A stretch of 64,000 bases of DNA from Thermoproteus uzoniensis 768-20 (GCF_000193375.1 NC_015315.1:566622-630621); one strand, 5' to 3'. Counted from the first letter of the stretch, positions 34,009 through 42,522 are shown. Notes: generated by a model from the sequence alone, not told the origin. Numbers and translations: made by a program.

Positions 34009-35241
34009 ATGGTATTCCCGCTGGACTCCATAACCGACTACTCGGTAGTGCTGACGCCGGAACACGAGATGTTCAGAAAAGCTGTTAGGGAGTTCGTCGA
34101 GAGGGAAATAGCCCCGCGCGCCATGGAGATAGAGGAGAGGAATGAGCCGCCGCTGGACATAATTAAAAAAATAGCTGAGCAAGGCTTCTACGGTATAGGG
34201 ATACCCGAGAAGTACGGCGGACAGGGCGGAGACCACAGAATGGCCGCGATAATGAGCGAGGAGTTCTGCAGAGTCTTGCCGGGCCTCAGCGTGTACTTCG
34301 GCACTAACGAGCTGTTCGTAACCCCCATACTGCTCTTCGGGACTGAGGAGCAGAAGCAGAAGTATATCCCGCCGATAGCGAGGGGCGAGAAGCTGGGCGC
34401 CTTCGCCGTCACCGAGCCTTGTTGCGGCTCCGACGTCGCCGGCATCCAGACCAGGGCGGAGAAGAAAGGCGATAGGTGGATCATAAACGGAAGGAAGGCC
34501 TTCATCAGCAGCTCTGACGTGGCCGACTACTTCGTGGTGCTCGCCAGGACCTACCCGCCGCCCGATAAGAGGACGCGGTACCTAGGCCTGACCTTCTTCA
34601 TAGTGGAGAAGGGGACGCCCGGATTCAAGGTGGAGCAGTGCTACCACAAGATGGGCCTACACGGCGACAACGCGTGCGAGCTCGTCTTCGAGAACGTGGA
34701 GGTCCCCGACGAGAATAGGGTGGGCGAGGAGGGGATGGGCTTCATATACGCCATGGAGACCTTCGACAGGACGAGGATAGGCGTGGCGGCCCAGGCGGTG
34801 GGCATGGCCCAAGGGGCCTTCGAGAAGGCGTTCCAGTACGTCCACCAGAGGCAGGCCTTCGGGGTTCCCGTGGCGTACTTCCAAGCCATTCAATTCAGCC
34901 TAATGGACATGGCGGCCAAGCTGATGTCGGCGAGGCTGTTGACCTATCTGGCGGCCAAGCTGGCAGACGAGGGCAGGAAGGAGTTCACCTTCGTCGCGTC
35001 GCTGGCCAAGTTCTACGCCACAGAGGCGGCGGAGGAGATAATATCGGAGGCCATAAACCTACACGGCGGCGTGGGCGTAATCGTGGAGACCGGCATAGAG
35101 AGGTTCCTCCGCGACGTCAAGATAACCCAGATCTACGAAGGCGCCAACAACATACAGCGCTTGACCGCGTACCGCCAGCTGATCCGCCTACTGAGGGAGA
35201 AGGGCCAGATCCCCGAGGATGTGGCGAAGCTCGTCACATGA
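34009..35241 (+). CDS. Acyl-CoA dehydrogenase
   Basis: A 410-residue FAD acyl-CoA dehydrogenase. It shows AFAVTEPCCGSDVAGIQT (FAD/substrate loop), the middle beta domain INGRKAFISS, and the C-terminal helical bundle with NLHGGVGVIVETGIERFLRD and ITQIYEGANNIQRL, where the glutamate of IYEG is the usual catalytic base. It oxidises acyl-CoA to trans-2-enoyl-CoA, feeding the fused hydratase/dehydrogenase. Electrons would pass to ETF, which is not encoded in this window. It is coupled by ATGA to the SCPx-type thiolase. Confidence 0.93.
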   Translation: MVFPLDSITDYSVVLTPEHEMFRKAVREFVEREIAPRAMEIEERNEPPLDIIKKIAEQGFYGIGIPEKYGGQGGDHRMAAIMSEEFCRVLPGLSVYFGTNELFVTPILLFGTEEQKQKYIPPIARGEKLGAFAVTEPCCGSDVAGIQTRAEKKGDRWIINGRKAFISSSDVADYFVVLARTYPPPDKRTRYLGLTFFIVEKGTPGFKVEQCYHKMGLHGDNACELVFENVEVPDENRVGEEGMGFIYAMETFDRTRIGVAAQAVGMAQGAFEKAFQYVHQRQAFGVPVAYFQAIQFSLMDMAAKLMSARLLTYLAAKLADEGRKEFTFVASLAKFYATEAAEEIISEAINLHGGVGVIVETGIERFLRDVKITQIYEGANNIQRLTAYRQLIRLLREKGQIPEDVAKLVT

Positions 35242-36410
35242 GGAGGGTCGCCGTAGTGGGGGTAGGGATTTCGAAGTTCGGCTATAGGCCCGACGTATCT
35301 CTCCCCGAGCTGGCCTGGGAGGCCGTCAAGGAGGCGCTGGACGACGCGAGGCTTGACGCCAAGGACATAGAGGCCTACGTCGTCGGGAACGTCGGCGGCT
35401 GGTCCAGCGAGCCCCTCCCCGCCGTCGTGGTCGGCGAGTACTGCGGGCTCGCTCCAAGTAGCGGGATAAGGGTGGAGGCGGCCTGCGCCAGCGGGTCCTC
35501 CGCTGTCAGGACCGCCTACCACATGGTGGCCAGCGGCGAGGCCGATATCGTCATGGCGATGGGCGTCGAGAAGATGAACGAGTCGCCCACGCCCACAGTC
35601 GTCGAGTTCATAGGGAGGGCCGGCAACTACTTCTGGGAGTTCGAGAACTTCGGCTTGACGTTCCCCGGCTACTATGCCCTACATGCCACAGCCTACATGA
35701 ACAAGTACGGCGCTACCGAGGCCGACCTCTGCGAGGTGGCCGTCAAGAACCACTACTACGGCAGTCTCAACCCCAAGGCGCAGTTCCAGAAGCCCATAAC
35801 GCTGGAGGAATGCCTCAAGTCGAGATATGTGGCCTGGCCTCTGAAGCTCTACGACTCGTCTCCTATAACCGACGGCTCGGCCGCCGTCATACTGGCGAGC
35901 GAGGAGGTCGCCAAGAAGATAACGGACACCCCAGTCTGGATAAAGGCCATAGGCGCCGCGAACGGCACGAGCAACCTCAGCAAGAGGGAAGACTTCACGG
36001 GCCTGGAGGCGGCGCGGCTCGCGGCGCAGAGGGCCTACAGGAAGGCCGGCATAGACCCCAACGAGCCCGTCAAGTACCTCGACGTGGCCGAGGTCCACGA
36101 CTGCTTCACTATAGCGGAGATTATGGCCTACGAAGATCTGGGCTTCGCGAAGAGGGGCGAGGGGTACAAGCTGGCGAGGGAGAAACAGACCTATATAGGC
36201 GGCGTGATCCCGGTGAACTTGAGCGGCGGCCTTAAGGCCAAGGGGCATCCCATAGGCGCAACCGGAGTTGCCATGATAGCCGAGCTCACGAGGCAGTTGA
36301 GGCAGGAGGTGGAGAGGGGCAGACAAGCGCCGATAAAGAAGGGCATGGCTCTGGCCCACAACGTCGGCGGGACCGGGCACTACGCGTTCGTGACCATACT
36401 GTCGCTATGA
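35238..36410 (+). CDS. SCPx-type thiolase-like acyltransferase
   Basis: A 390-residue non-classical thiolase. The nucleophile Cys is in VEAACASGSSAVRTAYHMVA; the NEAF motif is replaced by HDCFT, and the histidine loop is GGLKAKGHPIGATGV. The usual C-terminal CxGGG motif is absent, replaced by HNVGGTGHYAF. This is the archaeal/SCPx form that works with DUF35 partner proteins, one of which follows at once by ATGA overlap. Archaeal homologues take part in acetoacetyl-CoA formation for HMG-CoA synthesis, but no HMG-CoA synthase lies next to it here, so acyl-CoA degradation is equally likely. Confidence 0.9.
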   Translation: MRRVAVVGVGISKFGYRPDVSLPELAWEAVKEALDDARLDAKDIEAYVVGNVGGWSSEPLPAVVVGEYCGLAPSSGIRVEAACASGSSAVRTAYHMVASGEADIVMAMGVEKMNESPTPTVVEFIGRAGNYFWEFENFGLTFPGYYALHATAYMNKYGATEADLCEVAVKNHYYGSLNPKAQFQKPITLEECLKSRYVAWPLKLYDSSPITDGSAAVILASEEVAKKITDTPVWIKAIGAANGTSNLSKREDFTGLEAARLAAQRAYRKAGIDPNEPVKYLDVAEVHDCFTIAEIMAYEDLGFAKRGEGYKLAREKQTYIGGVIPVNLSGGLKAKGHPIGATGVAMIAELTRQLRQEVERGRQAPIKKGMALAHNVGGTGHYAFVTILSL

Positions 36411-36955
36411 GCACCGTCATAGAGAAGCTCAGGGAATACCTCGACAAGGCAGAGGCCGAGCAGATAAGGCAGCTGGACCAGCTAGTCGCCGCGACTGGGC
36501 TCCCCGTGTATAAGGATCCCAAGACCGGCGCGCTGGTCTGGGTAGACGTAAGGGAGCTCAGGCTGAGGTTCCAGCTCTCCGTCAACAAAATAGCTAAATT
36601 TGTCGAGGGGCTTTCCCAGGAGCGGCTGTACTACACAGTATGCAAGAGGTGCGGGGCCAAGTACTTCCCGCCGCAAGCCGACTGCCCGAGGTGCAAGGCG
36701 TCTGACATGGAGTGGAGGGAGGTCTCGCGGGAGGGGGAGCTGATAACGTGGACTGTGATAAACGTGAAGCCCGCCAGCTTCGCCCACAACAAGGACTACG
36801 TGGTCGGTATAGTGAGGATGCCCGAGGGCTTCAACATAACCGCTTGGGTCGATGCAGACCCCTCGGCGCTTAGGCCCGGCATGAGGCTGAGGCTGGTTGT
36901 CGGGAGGAGGCCCGGCGAGAACTACATAACATATTGGTTCAGGCCCGCCCAATAA
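36407..36955 (+). CDS. DUF35 zinc-ribbon/OB-fold partner of thiolase
   Basis: A 182-residue DUF35 protein. An N-terminal helical extension of about 70 residues precedes a rubredoxin-like zinc ribbon, CKRCGAKYFPPQADCPRC, and an OB fold (LITWTVINVKPASF, GFNITAWVDADPSALRPG). In archaea DUF35 proteins hold thiolase and HMG-CoA synthase together and bind CoA. The 4-nt overlap with the thiolase gene supports a physical complex. The extended N-terminus is longer than in the usual 130-residue form. Confidence 0.9.
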   Translation: MSTVIEKLREYLDKAEAEQIRQLDQLVAATGLPVYKDPKTGALVWVDVRELRLRFQLSVNKIAKFVEGLSQERLYYTVCKRCGAKYFPPQADCPRCKASDMEWREVSREGELITWTVINVKPASFAHNKDYVVGIVRMPEGFNITAWVDADPSALRPGMRLRLVVGRRPGENYITYWFRPAQ

Positions 36956-37010
36956 CGGCCTTTTCGGCGTCCTTGCCTATAGCGAGGCGCCGTTGCGCTA
37001 AATAGGGACA

Positions 37011-37020
37011 ATATTTTTAA
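37011..37020 (+). promoter_or_regulatory. TATA box for MetE-like gene
   Basis: atatttttaa lies 21-30 nt before ATG 37041, fitting a leaderless transcript. Confidence 0.45.
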
Positions 37021-37040
37021 CTGGGGCCTCACAAGGGCCA

Positions 37041-38192
37041 ATGTTGCCGAGGGCGTTCATAACAAGCGTAGTTGGGTCGTGGCCGAGGCCGAAATGGCTC
37101 CTCGAGGCTTTCGAGAGGAGGGAGGCCGGCCTCATCGACGACGAGACGCTCAAGATCTATATGGACGACGCGGCGAGGCTCGCCATAAAGGACCAGGAGG
37201 AGGCGGGGATAGACGTGGTGACCGACGGCGAGCAGAGGAGGACCAGCTTCGTGGCGTTCGTCGGGCAGAAGCTCAAGGGCTTCAAGATAGTCAAGGCCGA
37301 GGAGCTCCACCCCGAGGCGCGGGAGATAATGAAGCGCCACAAGGCGCCCCTCACCATCTGGAGGCCCGTCATATCGGGCTATATAGAGGACAGCGTTATC
37401 GCCGCCGACGAGGCCCAGTTCGCCAAGGCCGTCGCGTCTAAGCCCATCAAGGTCACCCTGCCGTCGCCCTACCTCATCATGTGGGAGAGCTGGCACTCCA
37501 AGATATCGGCGCCTTACTACCCCAGGCCCGAGGACGCCGCCGAGGCCTACGCGAAGGTCCTCAGGAGGGAGATCTCCAGGCTCATAGACGCCGGCGTCGC
37601 CTTCATACAGCTCGACGAGCCCATGCTCGGCGACCTCCTTGAGGCCACGGAGAACGAGCCAGACCGCTACAAGAAGGTGGCCTCCGAGATATACGGCCAG
37701 AAGTACAGAGGACTGAAAGACGAGATAAGGCTCGCCGTCGACCTCGTCAACGAGGTGGTCCAGGGATACGAGACGTCGGTCCGCATAGGCATGCACCTCG
37801 ACAGATGGCCCACAGAGGACTCTCCCGTCGTGGGCTACGAAAAGCTGGCGCCGACGATCTTCGACGTAAAGGTCAGACAGTACGTGGTGGAGTATAAGGC
37901 CCCCAGGATGGGCGACCCCGTCGAGTTCGCCAAGATACTTCCCAGCGACAAGGAGATAGGGCTTGGCTCAGTCGACGTGAGGGACCACAAGCGGGTCGAG
38001 ACGCCCGAGGAGATAGTGGCCCACGTGGAGCGGATAGTGAAGTACGTGGATCCCACGCGCATATGGCTGAACCCCGACTGCGGCTTCGCGCCCGGCCAGT
38101 TCAGGGCGTTCCCGAGAGACGTCGCCAGGGCGAAGCTGAAGGCGATGGTAGAGGCCGCCAGGAGGCTCAGGGAAAAGTACTGGTGGGCCTAA
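37041..38192 (+). CDS. metE: Methionine synthase, core MetE type
   Basis: A 383-residue cobalamin-independent methionine synthase-like protein corresponding to the C-terminal catalytic half of bacterial MetE. Motifs: ITSVVGSWPRPKWLLEA, VVTDGEQRRTSFVAF, FIQLDEPMLGD, IGMHLDRWP with the zinc His, and LNPDCGFAPGQFRAFPR with the zinc Cys. Archaeal core-MetE enzymes transfer a methyl group from a corrinoid protein rather than from folate; whether that applies here is inference. Monocistronic with its own TATA box. Confidence 0.85.
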   Translation: MLPRAFITSVVGSWPRPKWLLEAFERREAGLIDDETLKIYMDDAARLAIKDQEEAGIDVVTDGEQRRTSFVAFVGQKLKGFKIVKAEELHPEAREIMKRHKAPLTIWRPVISGYIEDSVIAADEAQFAKAVASKPIKVTLPSPYLIMWESWHSKISAPYYPRPEDAAEAYAKVLRREISRLIDAGVAFIQLDEPMLGDLLEATENEPDRYKKVASEIYGQKYRGLKDEIRLAVDLVNEVVQGYETSVRIGMHLDRWPTEDSPVVGYEKLAPTIFDVKVRQYVVEYKAPRMGDPVEFAKILPSDKEIGLGSVDVRDHKRVETPEEIVAHVERIVKYVDPTRIWLNPDCGFAPGQFRAFPRDVARAKLKAMVEAARRLREKYWWA

Positions 38193-38295
38193 TTTTTCCT
38201 TACCCACTCTAAAGCCTACGGACGGAGCCGACGTTGCTCTGGAGACGGTCCGCCGCGTAGCTTTAAGCTTTTAAGGCCGATCCGGGGCACGACTC

Positions 38296-38775
38296 GTGGA
38301 GGCGTTGCCGAAGCCTTGGCTAGACCCGGCGAGGTACAAGGAGGTCCTGCTTAGGGAGGCCCTCTACGAGGCGGAGATAGCTGAGCATTTTCTGGAGACG
38401 GGCCTTGTCCGCAACGCGGCCGGGAAGGCGTTTCAAGCATGGAAGGCGCTCGTGGCGGCCTTCGCATCGGACAAGCTTGAGGATTTGAAGAAGGCGTTCC
38501 CTGGGTATAAGCGGCTGAGGGGACAACGAAGGAGGGTAGAAAGGGCTCTGTGGATCGTGGCGGTCATGCTCACGTCCAAGCTAAAGGCCGTGGCCCAACT
38601 GGTCGGGGGCGACGTAGACCTGTATACTAATCTAGCCCTCCTGCTCCACGAGTATCAGTACAATGGGCCGGACGCCGAGGGGGTCTTGAGCGTCTACCAG
38701 AGCGACGAGTCGGCGGCCCGCGACGTGGCTAAGCTTTTGGCCAAGATCAGGGAGCTCGCGCAACTGCGTCCGTAG
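38296..38775 (+). CDS. PaREP1 family protein
   Basis: A 159-residue helical protein of the PaREP1 family, a large repeat-gene family first noted in Pyrobaculum and common in Thermoproteales. Seen are WLDPARYKEVLLREALYEAE, LVRNAAGKAFQAWKALVAAF and the central RRRVERALWI. The fold is HEPN-like, with the family motif ARKxxxAxxA-type helix 2; function is unknown though a role linked to toxin-antitoxin or RNA is often suspected. Start is GTG 38296 with gcttttaagg at 38267-38276 as TATA. Such genes often vary between strains. Confidence 0.85.
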   Translation: MEALPKPWLDPARYKEVLLREALYEAEIAEHFLETGLVRNAAGKAFQAWKALVAAFASDKLEDLKKAFPGYKRLRGQRRRVERALWIVAVMLTSKLKAVAQLVGGDVDLYTNLALLLHEYQYNGPDAEGVLSVYQSDESAARDVAKLLAKIRELAQLRP

Positions 38776-38799
38776 TACGGCCGGCCTAGCGCGGGCGAG

Positions 38800-38984
38800 G
38801 GGCTACGCGCCCGCGGGACGGTTGGCTGATCCTTGAGCCCGAAGCTGTTTGGGCTAGATTTTTAAAAAGCTTCCGCGTCAACACAAGGATAGACGCCGCG
38901 GTCCAAGAGCTGGGGCTGAGGACGGACGAGACAACAAGACGGGCTCTACGCGCCCTCCTGGCATATAGAGGTTCTTTGCTGTAG
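38800..38984 (+). pseudogene. Coding-like remnant, about 60 codons, no start
   Basis: One frame reads GWLILEPEAVWARFL, then VNTRIDAAVQELGLRTDE and TTRRALRALLAYRGSLL before TAG at 38984. Its composition (regular helix-like Arg/Leu/Ala pattern) looks like real protein, but no ATG, GTG or TTG start is in a sensible place. A TATA-like atttttaaaa lies inside it. It could be the tail of a lost gene next to PaREP1. No family is recognised. Confidence 0.3.
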
Positions 38985-39010
38985 GAAAATTCGACTGTTA
39001 GGCGGGCGCC

Positions 39011-40282
39011 TCACGCGTCGAGGAGGCCTCTGCTCCTCCTCAGGACGACGGCCTCGAGGAACGTGTCTCTGACAGGCTCGTAAACTCGTTTGTAGAAGCG
39101 CGACTGGCTCTCCAGAACCTCTCTGGGGAACGACGAGACGTACTGGACAGCCGCCTCCCAAGCCCTCTGGTACGGCACGACTAGGTCTATCTTCCACGCA
39201 ACTTCCCTATCGTAGTCCTGCGGCCTCTGGGGCTTCCCGCCTATCATGAAGAGGCCCGTCTCCTCGTCCACTTGCACCTCCTCGCCGGCGATCTCCACGA
39301 ACCTCCTCTCACCCCTTCCGCCGGCCGCCGCGCTCCCCCCGGCGCCGCGGGCGGTCCCCCTCGCCGCCGGGCCGTAGTGTTTCGCCCACGCGTAGAATAT
39401 GGCCCTGTTCAAGCCAAAGGACTTAGCCTTGTCCAAATCGCCGTAGAGGACGAAGTAGCGAGCCGCCTGGAGGAGCGCCATTACCTGGAACCGCCCTATC
39501 TTCGCCGGGGCCTCCCTCCCGCGGGCCGACACGGGCTCGTGGACCGGCTCGTACTCGGCCAGAGCCGCCTCGACCAGCCGAGCCGCCTCGCCCGGCTCCA
39601 CGCGGGCGTAGCACCCCTCCTCGTGTCTAGGGCTCTCGGGGTTGGCCCAGTCGGGGGAGAAACTGGAGAGCTTGTCGAGGGGGATGCAGACCGCGGCGTA
39701 GTTGAGCTCCCTATGTAGCGAGAGGGGGGCCGTGAAGACCCTCTTGGGATCCACCAGATCCTCCACCTTCAAGACCCCGCCGGAGCGCTCGGAGAGCTCC
39801 CTAAGCGCCGGGGCGGCCCTCTTGAGGACGTACCTCACCAAGGCGTGGGCCTCCTCGACCGGCCTCGCGCCCGGGAGAGCCCCCTCGTTGACCCTCACGT
39901 GTATTCCCTCCCCCGACCACAAGACGTACACCGACCTCGACACGCCCAGCTTGTCCAGCTCCGATATTATAGCCTCGGCCGCCCTCACTGCGAGCTCCCA
40001 CTTGTCTATCTTGGTGTCTATATCGAAGAAGGGGGTGTAGGCCTTGATCTTGGAGTCGGCCACGTCCTCTTGGGCCTCCACTCTGCTGTAGACGGCGGCG
40101 GTGGCGTAGAACGTCCTGACGCCGAGCGCCTTGGCCAGCCTAGGCACGTCGTCAGGAGACCTAAGCGACAGGGGCCTGCCCGACCTGTCGTAGCGGGTAA
40201 ACGCCTTGCCGTAGACGGCCACCCAGCGGCCTCTGGAGAAGTTGAAGATCTCCCTCTTAACCGCCTCCCTCTCGTAATACAC
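39011..40282 (-). CDS. Archaeo-eukaryotic primase-fold (AEP) protein
   Basis: A 423-residue protein with the three AEP active-site motifs: DxD in TPFFDIDTKID (residues 87-89), the SGxGxH motif in VLWSGEGIHVRV (123-128), and APLSLHRELNYA (about 185-196) like the SLHxKTG segment of archaeal primase small subunits. After residue 310 comes a Gly/Ala/Arg-rich linker (RGTARGAGGSAAAGGRGERR) and a C-terminal domain of about 90 residues without a recognised family. It may make or extend RNA/DNA primers. It stands alone, with no replication genes nearby, and is longer than ordinary PriS. Could be a second primase or PrimPol. Confidence 0.7.
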   Translation of the reverse strand: MYYEREAVKREIFNFSRGRWVAVYGKAFTRYDRSGRPLSLRSPDDVPRLAKALGVRTFYATAAVYSRVEAQEDVADSKIKAYTPFFDIDTKIDKWELAVRAAEAIISELDKLGVSRSVYVLWSGEGIHVRVNEGALPGARPVEEAHALVRYVLKRAAPALRELSERSGGVLKVEDLVDPKRVFTAPLSLHRELNYAAVCIPLDKLSSFSPDWANPESPRHEEGCYARVEPGEAARLVEAALAEYEPVHEPVSARGREAPAKIGRFQVMALLQAARYFVLYGDLDKAKSFGLNRAIFYAWAKHYGPAARGTARGAGGSAAAGGRGERRFVEIAGEEVQVDEETGLFMIGGKPQRPQDYDREVAWKIDLVVPYQRAWEAAVQYVSSFPREVLESQSRFYKRVYEPVRDTFLEAVVLRRSRGLLDA

Positions 40283-40294
40283 GTAGCGAGTATC

Positions 40295-40885
40295 TCAGGA
40301 CTTTATTAAGCCGAGGAAGCCGTCCGCGATGAGCTGTACAGCCCAGGCGGCCACTATGAGGCTGAAGAACCTCGAGAATATCTTGAGAGTATTGCTCCCG
40401 ACGAGCTTGATTAGCAGAAGGGAGTACCTCATCGTGGCGTAGGTCAGCGCCGAGGCGACGGCTATGGCGAGCACCAGCGAGAGCGGGTTGTAGTACGTGG
40501 CCATGACCATGACCGAGGTTATGGCGCCGGGCCCCACCAACATGGGCGTGATTATGGGCACGATCACGTAGTCCTCGGGGTTTATGCCCATGGTGCGGGG
40601 CGCCCCCTCCCTCAATATATCGACCGCTATGACGAGGAGCAGTATGCCGCCGGCTGCCCTAAAGCCGTTGATGTTTATGTTGAAGATGTAGAATATATAG
40701 GGGCCGCCCAGGGCGAACAGCAGGAGGAGGGACGGCACCGTCACCGCCACGAGCTTGAGGAAACGGGGATACATCCTCTCGTAGTTGGGCAAGACCGCCA
40801 GCAGAGGTATCGCGCCCAGAGGATCGATTATGGCGTAGAGCTGGGCCGCGCCCACTAAGGCGTCCACCAACGAAAACGGTTGCAT
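40295..40885 (-). CDS. MarC-family membrane protein
   Basis: A 196-residue polytopic protein with about six membrane helices. The N-terminal YAIIDPLGAIPLLAVLP and the mid-protein VIVPIITPMLVGPGAITSVM with paired proline/glycine-rich re-entrant-like motifs are the MarC signatures. MarC proteins are found in many prokaryotes and despite the name are not clearly tied to multiple antibiotic resistance; the transported substrate is unknown. It lies 12 nt upstream of the AEP gene on the same strand, so they may share a transcript. Confidence 0.88.
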   Translation of the reverse strand: MQPFSLVDALVGAAQLYAIIDPLGAIPLLAVLPNYERMYPRFLKLVAVTVPSLLLLFALGGPYIFYIFNININGFRAAGGILLLVIAVDILREGAPRTMGINPEDYVIVPIITPMLVGPGAITSVMVMATYYNPLSLVLAIAVASALTYATMRYSLLLIKLVGSNTLKIFSRFFSLIVAAWAVQLIADGFLGLIKS

Positions 40886-41217
40886 GGCGGCGCCAAGTCG
40901 CCTCTATAAAAATTCGGCCGCCCCGTCTCGCGCTGATCAGCCCCATCCCTTCAGTCCTCCACGAACCTCTCTCCTTTAGGTACGAGGTACTGCTGGAAGC
41001 GGCTGTAGTTGACGCCCGAAATGGCAACGGGCCTCCTTCAGATGAAGCCTTGGGCTAAGGCCGCGAGGATTCTGGCCACTATGTATAGATCGGGCAAGAA
41101 CTCTCTACGGGGAGTCGCGGGGTTTCTCGGTGCGGTGTTCTGTCCGCGTAGCTATGCGGGGGCTCTATAACGGCGTCTTGGCTGGGCCGTGGGGATTCGC
41201 CGCTAGCTGTGTCTGGC
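40886..41217. other. Non-coding or decayed stretch
   Basis: No convincing gene. A plus-strand frame of 49 codons (41021-41170) starts MATGLLQMKPWAKAARILA and contains TMYRSGKNSLRGVAGFLGA, which resembles a helix-turn-helix and could be a transposase or regulator remnant. A minus-strand fragment ISGVNYSRFQQYLVPKGE ending at about 40954 looks like a broken C-terminus. Neither has a supported start or family. Confidence 0.3.
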
Positions 41218-41394
41218 CTATGGAGGTAGTCTGGCCACGACTTTCCTCACTTTCTTCCCGTCGGGGGTCTTGAAAAGCGCAATTACGACGCCGGGCTTCC
41301 CCGGAGGCTGGAGCACCCAGATCTTCTCCGGCTTGAGGCGATACTTCTCGCCGCCCACCTCCACCACGAACTCCCTATCCAGCAAATCCGACAC
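41218..41394 (-). CDS. cren7: Cren7-like chromatin protein
   Basis: A 58-residue protein starting at GTG 41394. The body, [20 protein letters not shown] followed by [18 protein letters not shown] and [12 protein letters not shown], follows the Cren7 pattern (xxGKxxxLxPEKxWxLxPKGxxGVxIxLFKxPxxGK) almost position by position. Cren7 is a crenarchaeal SH3-like, minor-groove binding protein that bends and compacts DNA. The TATA-like cttaaaaa at 41414-41421 is 20-27 nt upstream of this GTG, so a much longer frame opening at 41619 is not the gene. The length equals known Cren7 (about 60). Confidence 0.8.
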   Translation of the reverse strand: MSDLLDREFVVEVGGEKYRLKPEKIWVLQPPGKPGVVIALFKTPDGKKVRKVVARLPP

Positions 41395-41413
41395 AGCAAA
41401 ATACGAAAAACGA

Positions 41414-41421
41414 CTTAAAAA
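41414..41421 (-). promoter_or_regulatory. TATA box of Cren7-like gene
   Basis: cttaaaaa on the plus strand (ttttttaag on the coding strand side) 20-27 nt before GTG 41394; decides the short start. Confidence 0.5.
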
Positions 41422-41610
41422 CCCACCGCGCGATGGCCGTAGAGAGTTACTGAGGCGCCTCTCCCTGGAGGAGTATCTTTGCGAGGGGCCGAGATCTGGC
41501 CAGGTTGGCTGGCGCCGTCCAGAGGTCGCGCCGTGGAGCCGCGCCGAATTGCGGAATGTCTCATCGGCAGAGGGGCTGTCGTCCGGTTTTCCAAACGCGC
41601 CGGCTTGCTC

Positions 41611-41637
41611 AGTAAACATAAAGGTAAACTTTATATG
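41611..41637 (+). promoter_or_regulatory. vapBC promoter with GTAAAC direct repeats
   Basis: GTAAAC occurs at 41612-41617 and 41624-41629, 12 nt apart, directly in front of the TATA ctttatatg (41629-41637), which is 20-28 nt before GTG 41657. The repeats are placed for autoregulation by the antitoxin; that role is inference. Confidence 0.4.
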
Positions 41638-41656
41638 TATACGCGCGCGTGAGAGC

Positions 41657-41893
41657 GTGAGCGAGGTTATCTCGATAAGGGTTAGAAGAGAGTTGAAAAG
41701 GGCGTTGGAGGAGCTGGGTATAGACTACGCCGAGGAGGTCAGGAGGTTTCTGGAGCAACTTGTGGCTAGAGAGCGGAGGCGGAGGGCTCTGGAGAGGGCG
41801 CGGTCGCTGAGGGAAGCTGTCGAGAGGGAGGCGGGCGCGTTGCCGCATGTCGCGGAGCTGATAAGGGAGGATAGAGATGGAGATAGCCGCTGA
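41657..41893 (+). CDS. vapB: VapB-type antitoxin
   Basis: A 78-residue protein: [19 protein letters not shown] is a ribbon-helix-helix-like DNA-binding start as in archaeal VapB/CopG antitoxins. The second half ([20 protein letters not shown]) is the helical toxin-binding tail. It overlaps the PIN toxin gene by 17 nt. GTG 41657 was chosen from the TATA spacing. It should bind and neutralise the adjacent VapC. Confidence 0.82.
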   Translation: MSEVISIRVRRELKRALEELGIDYAEEVRRFLEQLVARERRRRALERARSLREAVEREAGALPHVAELIREDRDGDSR

Positions 41894-42275
41894 TGCCTCG
41901 GCTATCGCCGCCCTCTTCTTGCCGGAGGACAAAAGCGCCGTCATTGAGAAGCTGTTCGGGCAGGCTGAGGCTATACATACGCTGGATCTAGCCGCCTACG
42001 AGGTGCTGAACGCAGTGTGGAAATACGCCAGGAGAGGCGTTATAGGCAGGAGGCTAGCCGAGGAGATTGAGACGGAGCTTCTGGATCTGCTCAGGACCTT
42101 GTACATCCACCGCTACGAGGAGGTGCTTCCCGACGCCCTCAAGTTAGCCTTAGAAAAAGACGTCACTGTATACGACGCCGCATATGTGGCTCTTGCCCAG
42201 AAGCTGGGCGCGCCTCTGTTGACGTTAGACAGGAGACTGGCCGAGGAGTTCCCCCGCCTGGCCTACATGCCCTAG
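41877..42275 (+). CDS. vapC: VapC PIN-domain toxin ribonuclease
   Basis: A 132-residue PIN domain. Acidic metal-binding residues: Asp in [14 protein letters not shown], Glu in LAAYEVLNAVWKYAR, Asp in KDVTVYDAAYVALAQ, and Asp in PLLTLDRRLAEEF. The pattern is complete, so the nuclease is probably active on RNA (tRNA or mRNA). Translated together with vapB through a 17-nt overlap. Confidence 0.92.
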   Translation: MEIAADASAIAALFLPEDKSAVIEKLFGQAEAIHTLDLAAYEVLNAVWKYARRGVIGRRLAEEIETELLDLLRTLYIHRYEEVLPDALKLALEKDVTVYDAAYVALAQKLGAPLLTLDRRLAEEFPRLAYMP

Positions 42276-42522
42276 CGTGAGCTGTCTAAACAGAAACAGA
42301 CGGTGGGCGGCTCTTGTCGGAGGCCCGAGCACTTGATCGAGAAGTTGTTGGAGATCGTGGGGGCATGCCGGCGGTTAATTTAGGCGAGACGAAGACGGAG
42401 GAGACGGGCTACGGGCTCAGTCGGTGGCGAAGAACCGGCTTGACGTCCCTTTCTGCCTCTTCCGGCCGAACCTTTTGAGCTCTCATCTATATCTTCCAGC
42501 GCGTTGAGCCCCCTCGGCGGCT

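Noticed and set aside
39310-39365. GC-rich Gly/Ala/Arg stretch as a repeat or frameshift
   Set aside because: Frame stays open through it and reads as a flexible linker in the primase-fold protein.
42276-42522. Small genes between vapC and the oxidase
   Set aside because: Only short open pieces with no start, TATA box or protein-like composition; left as intergenic.
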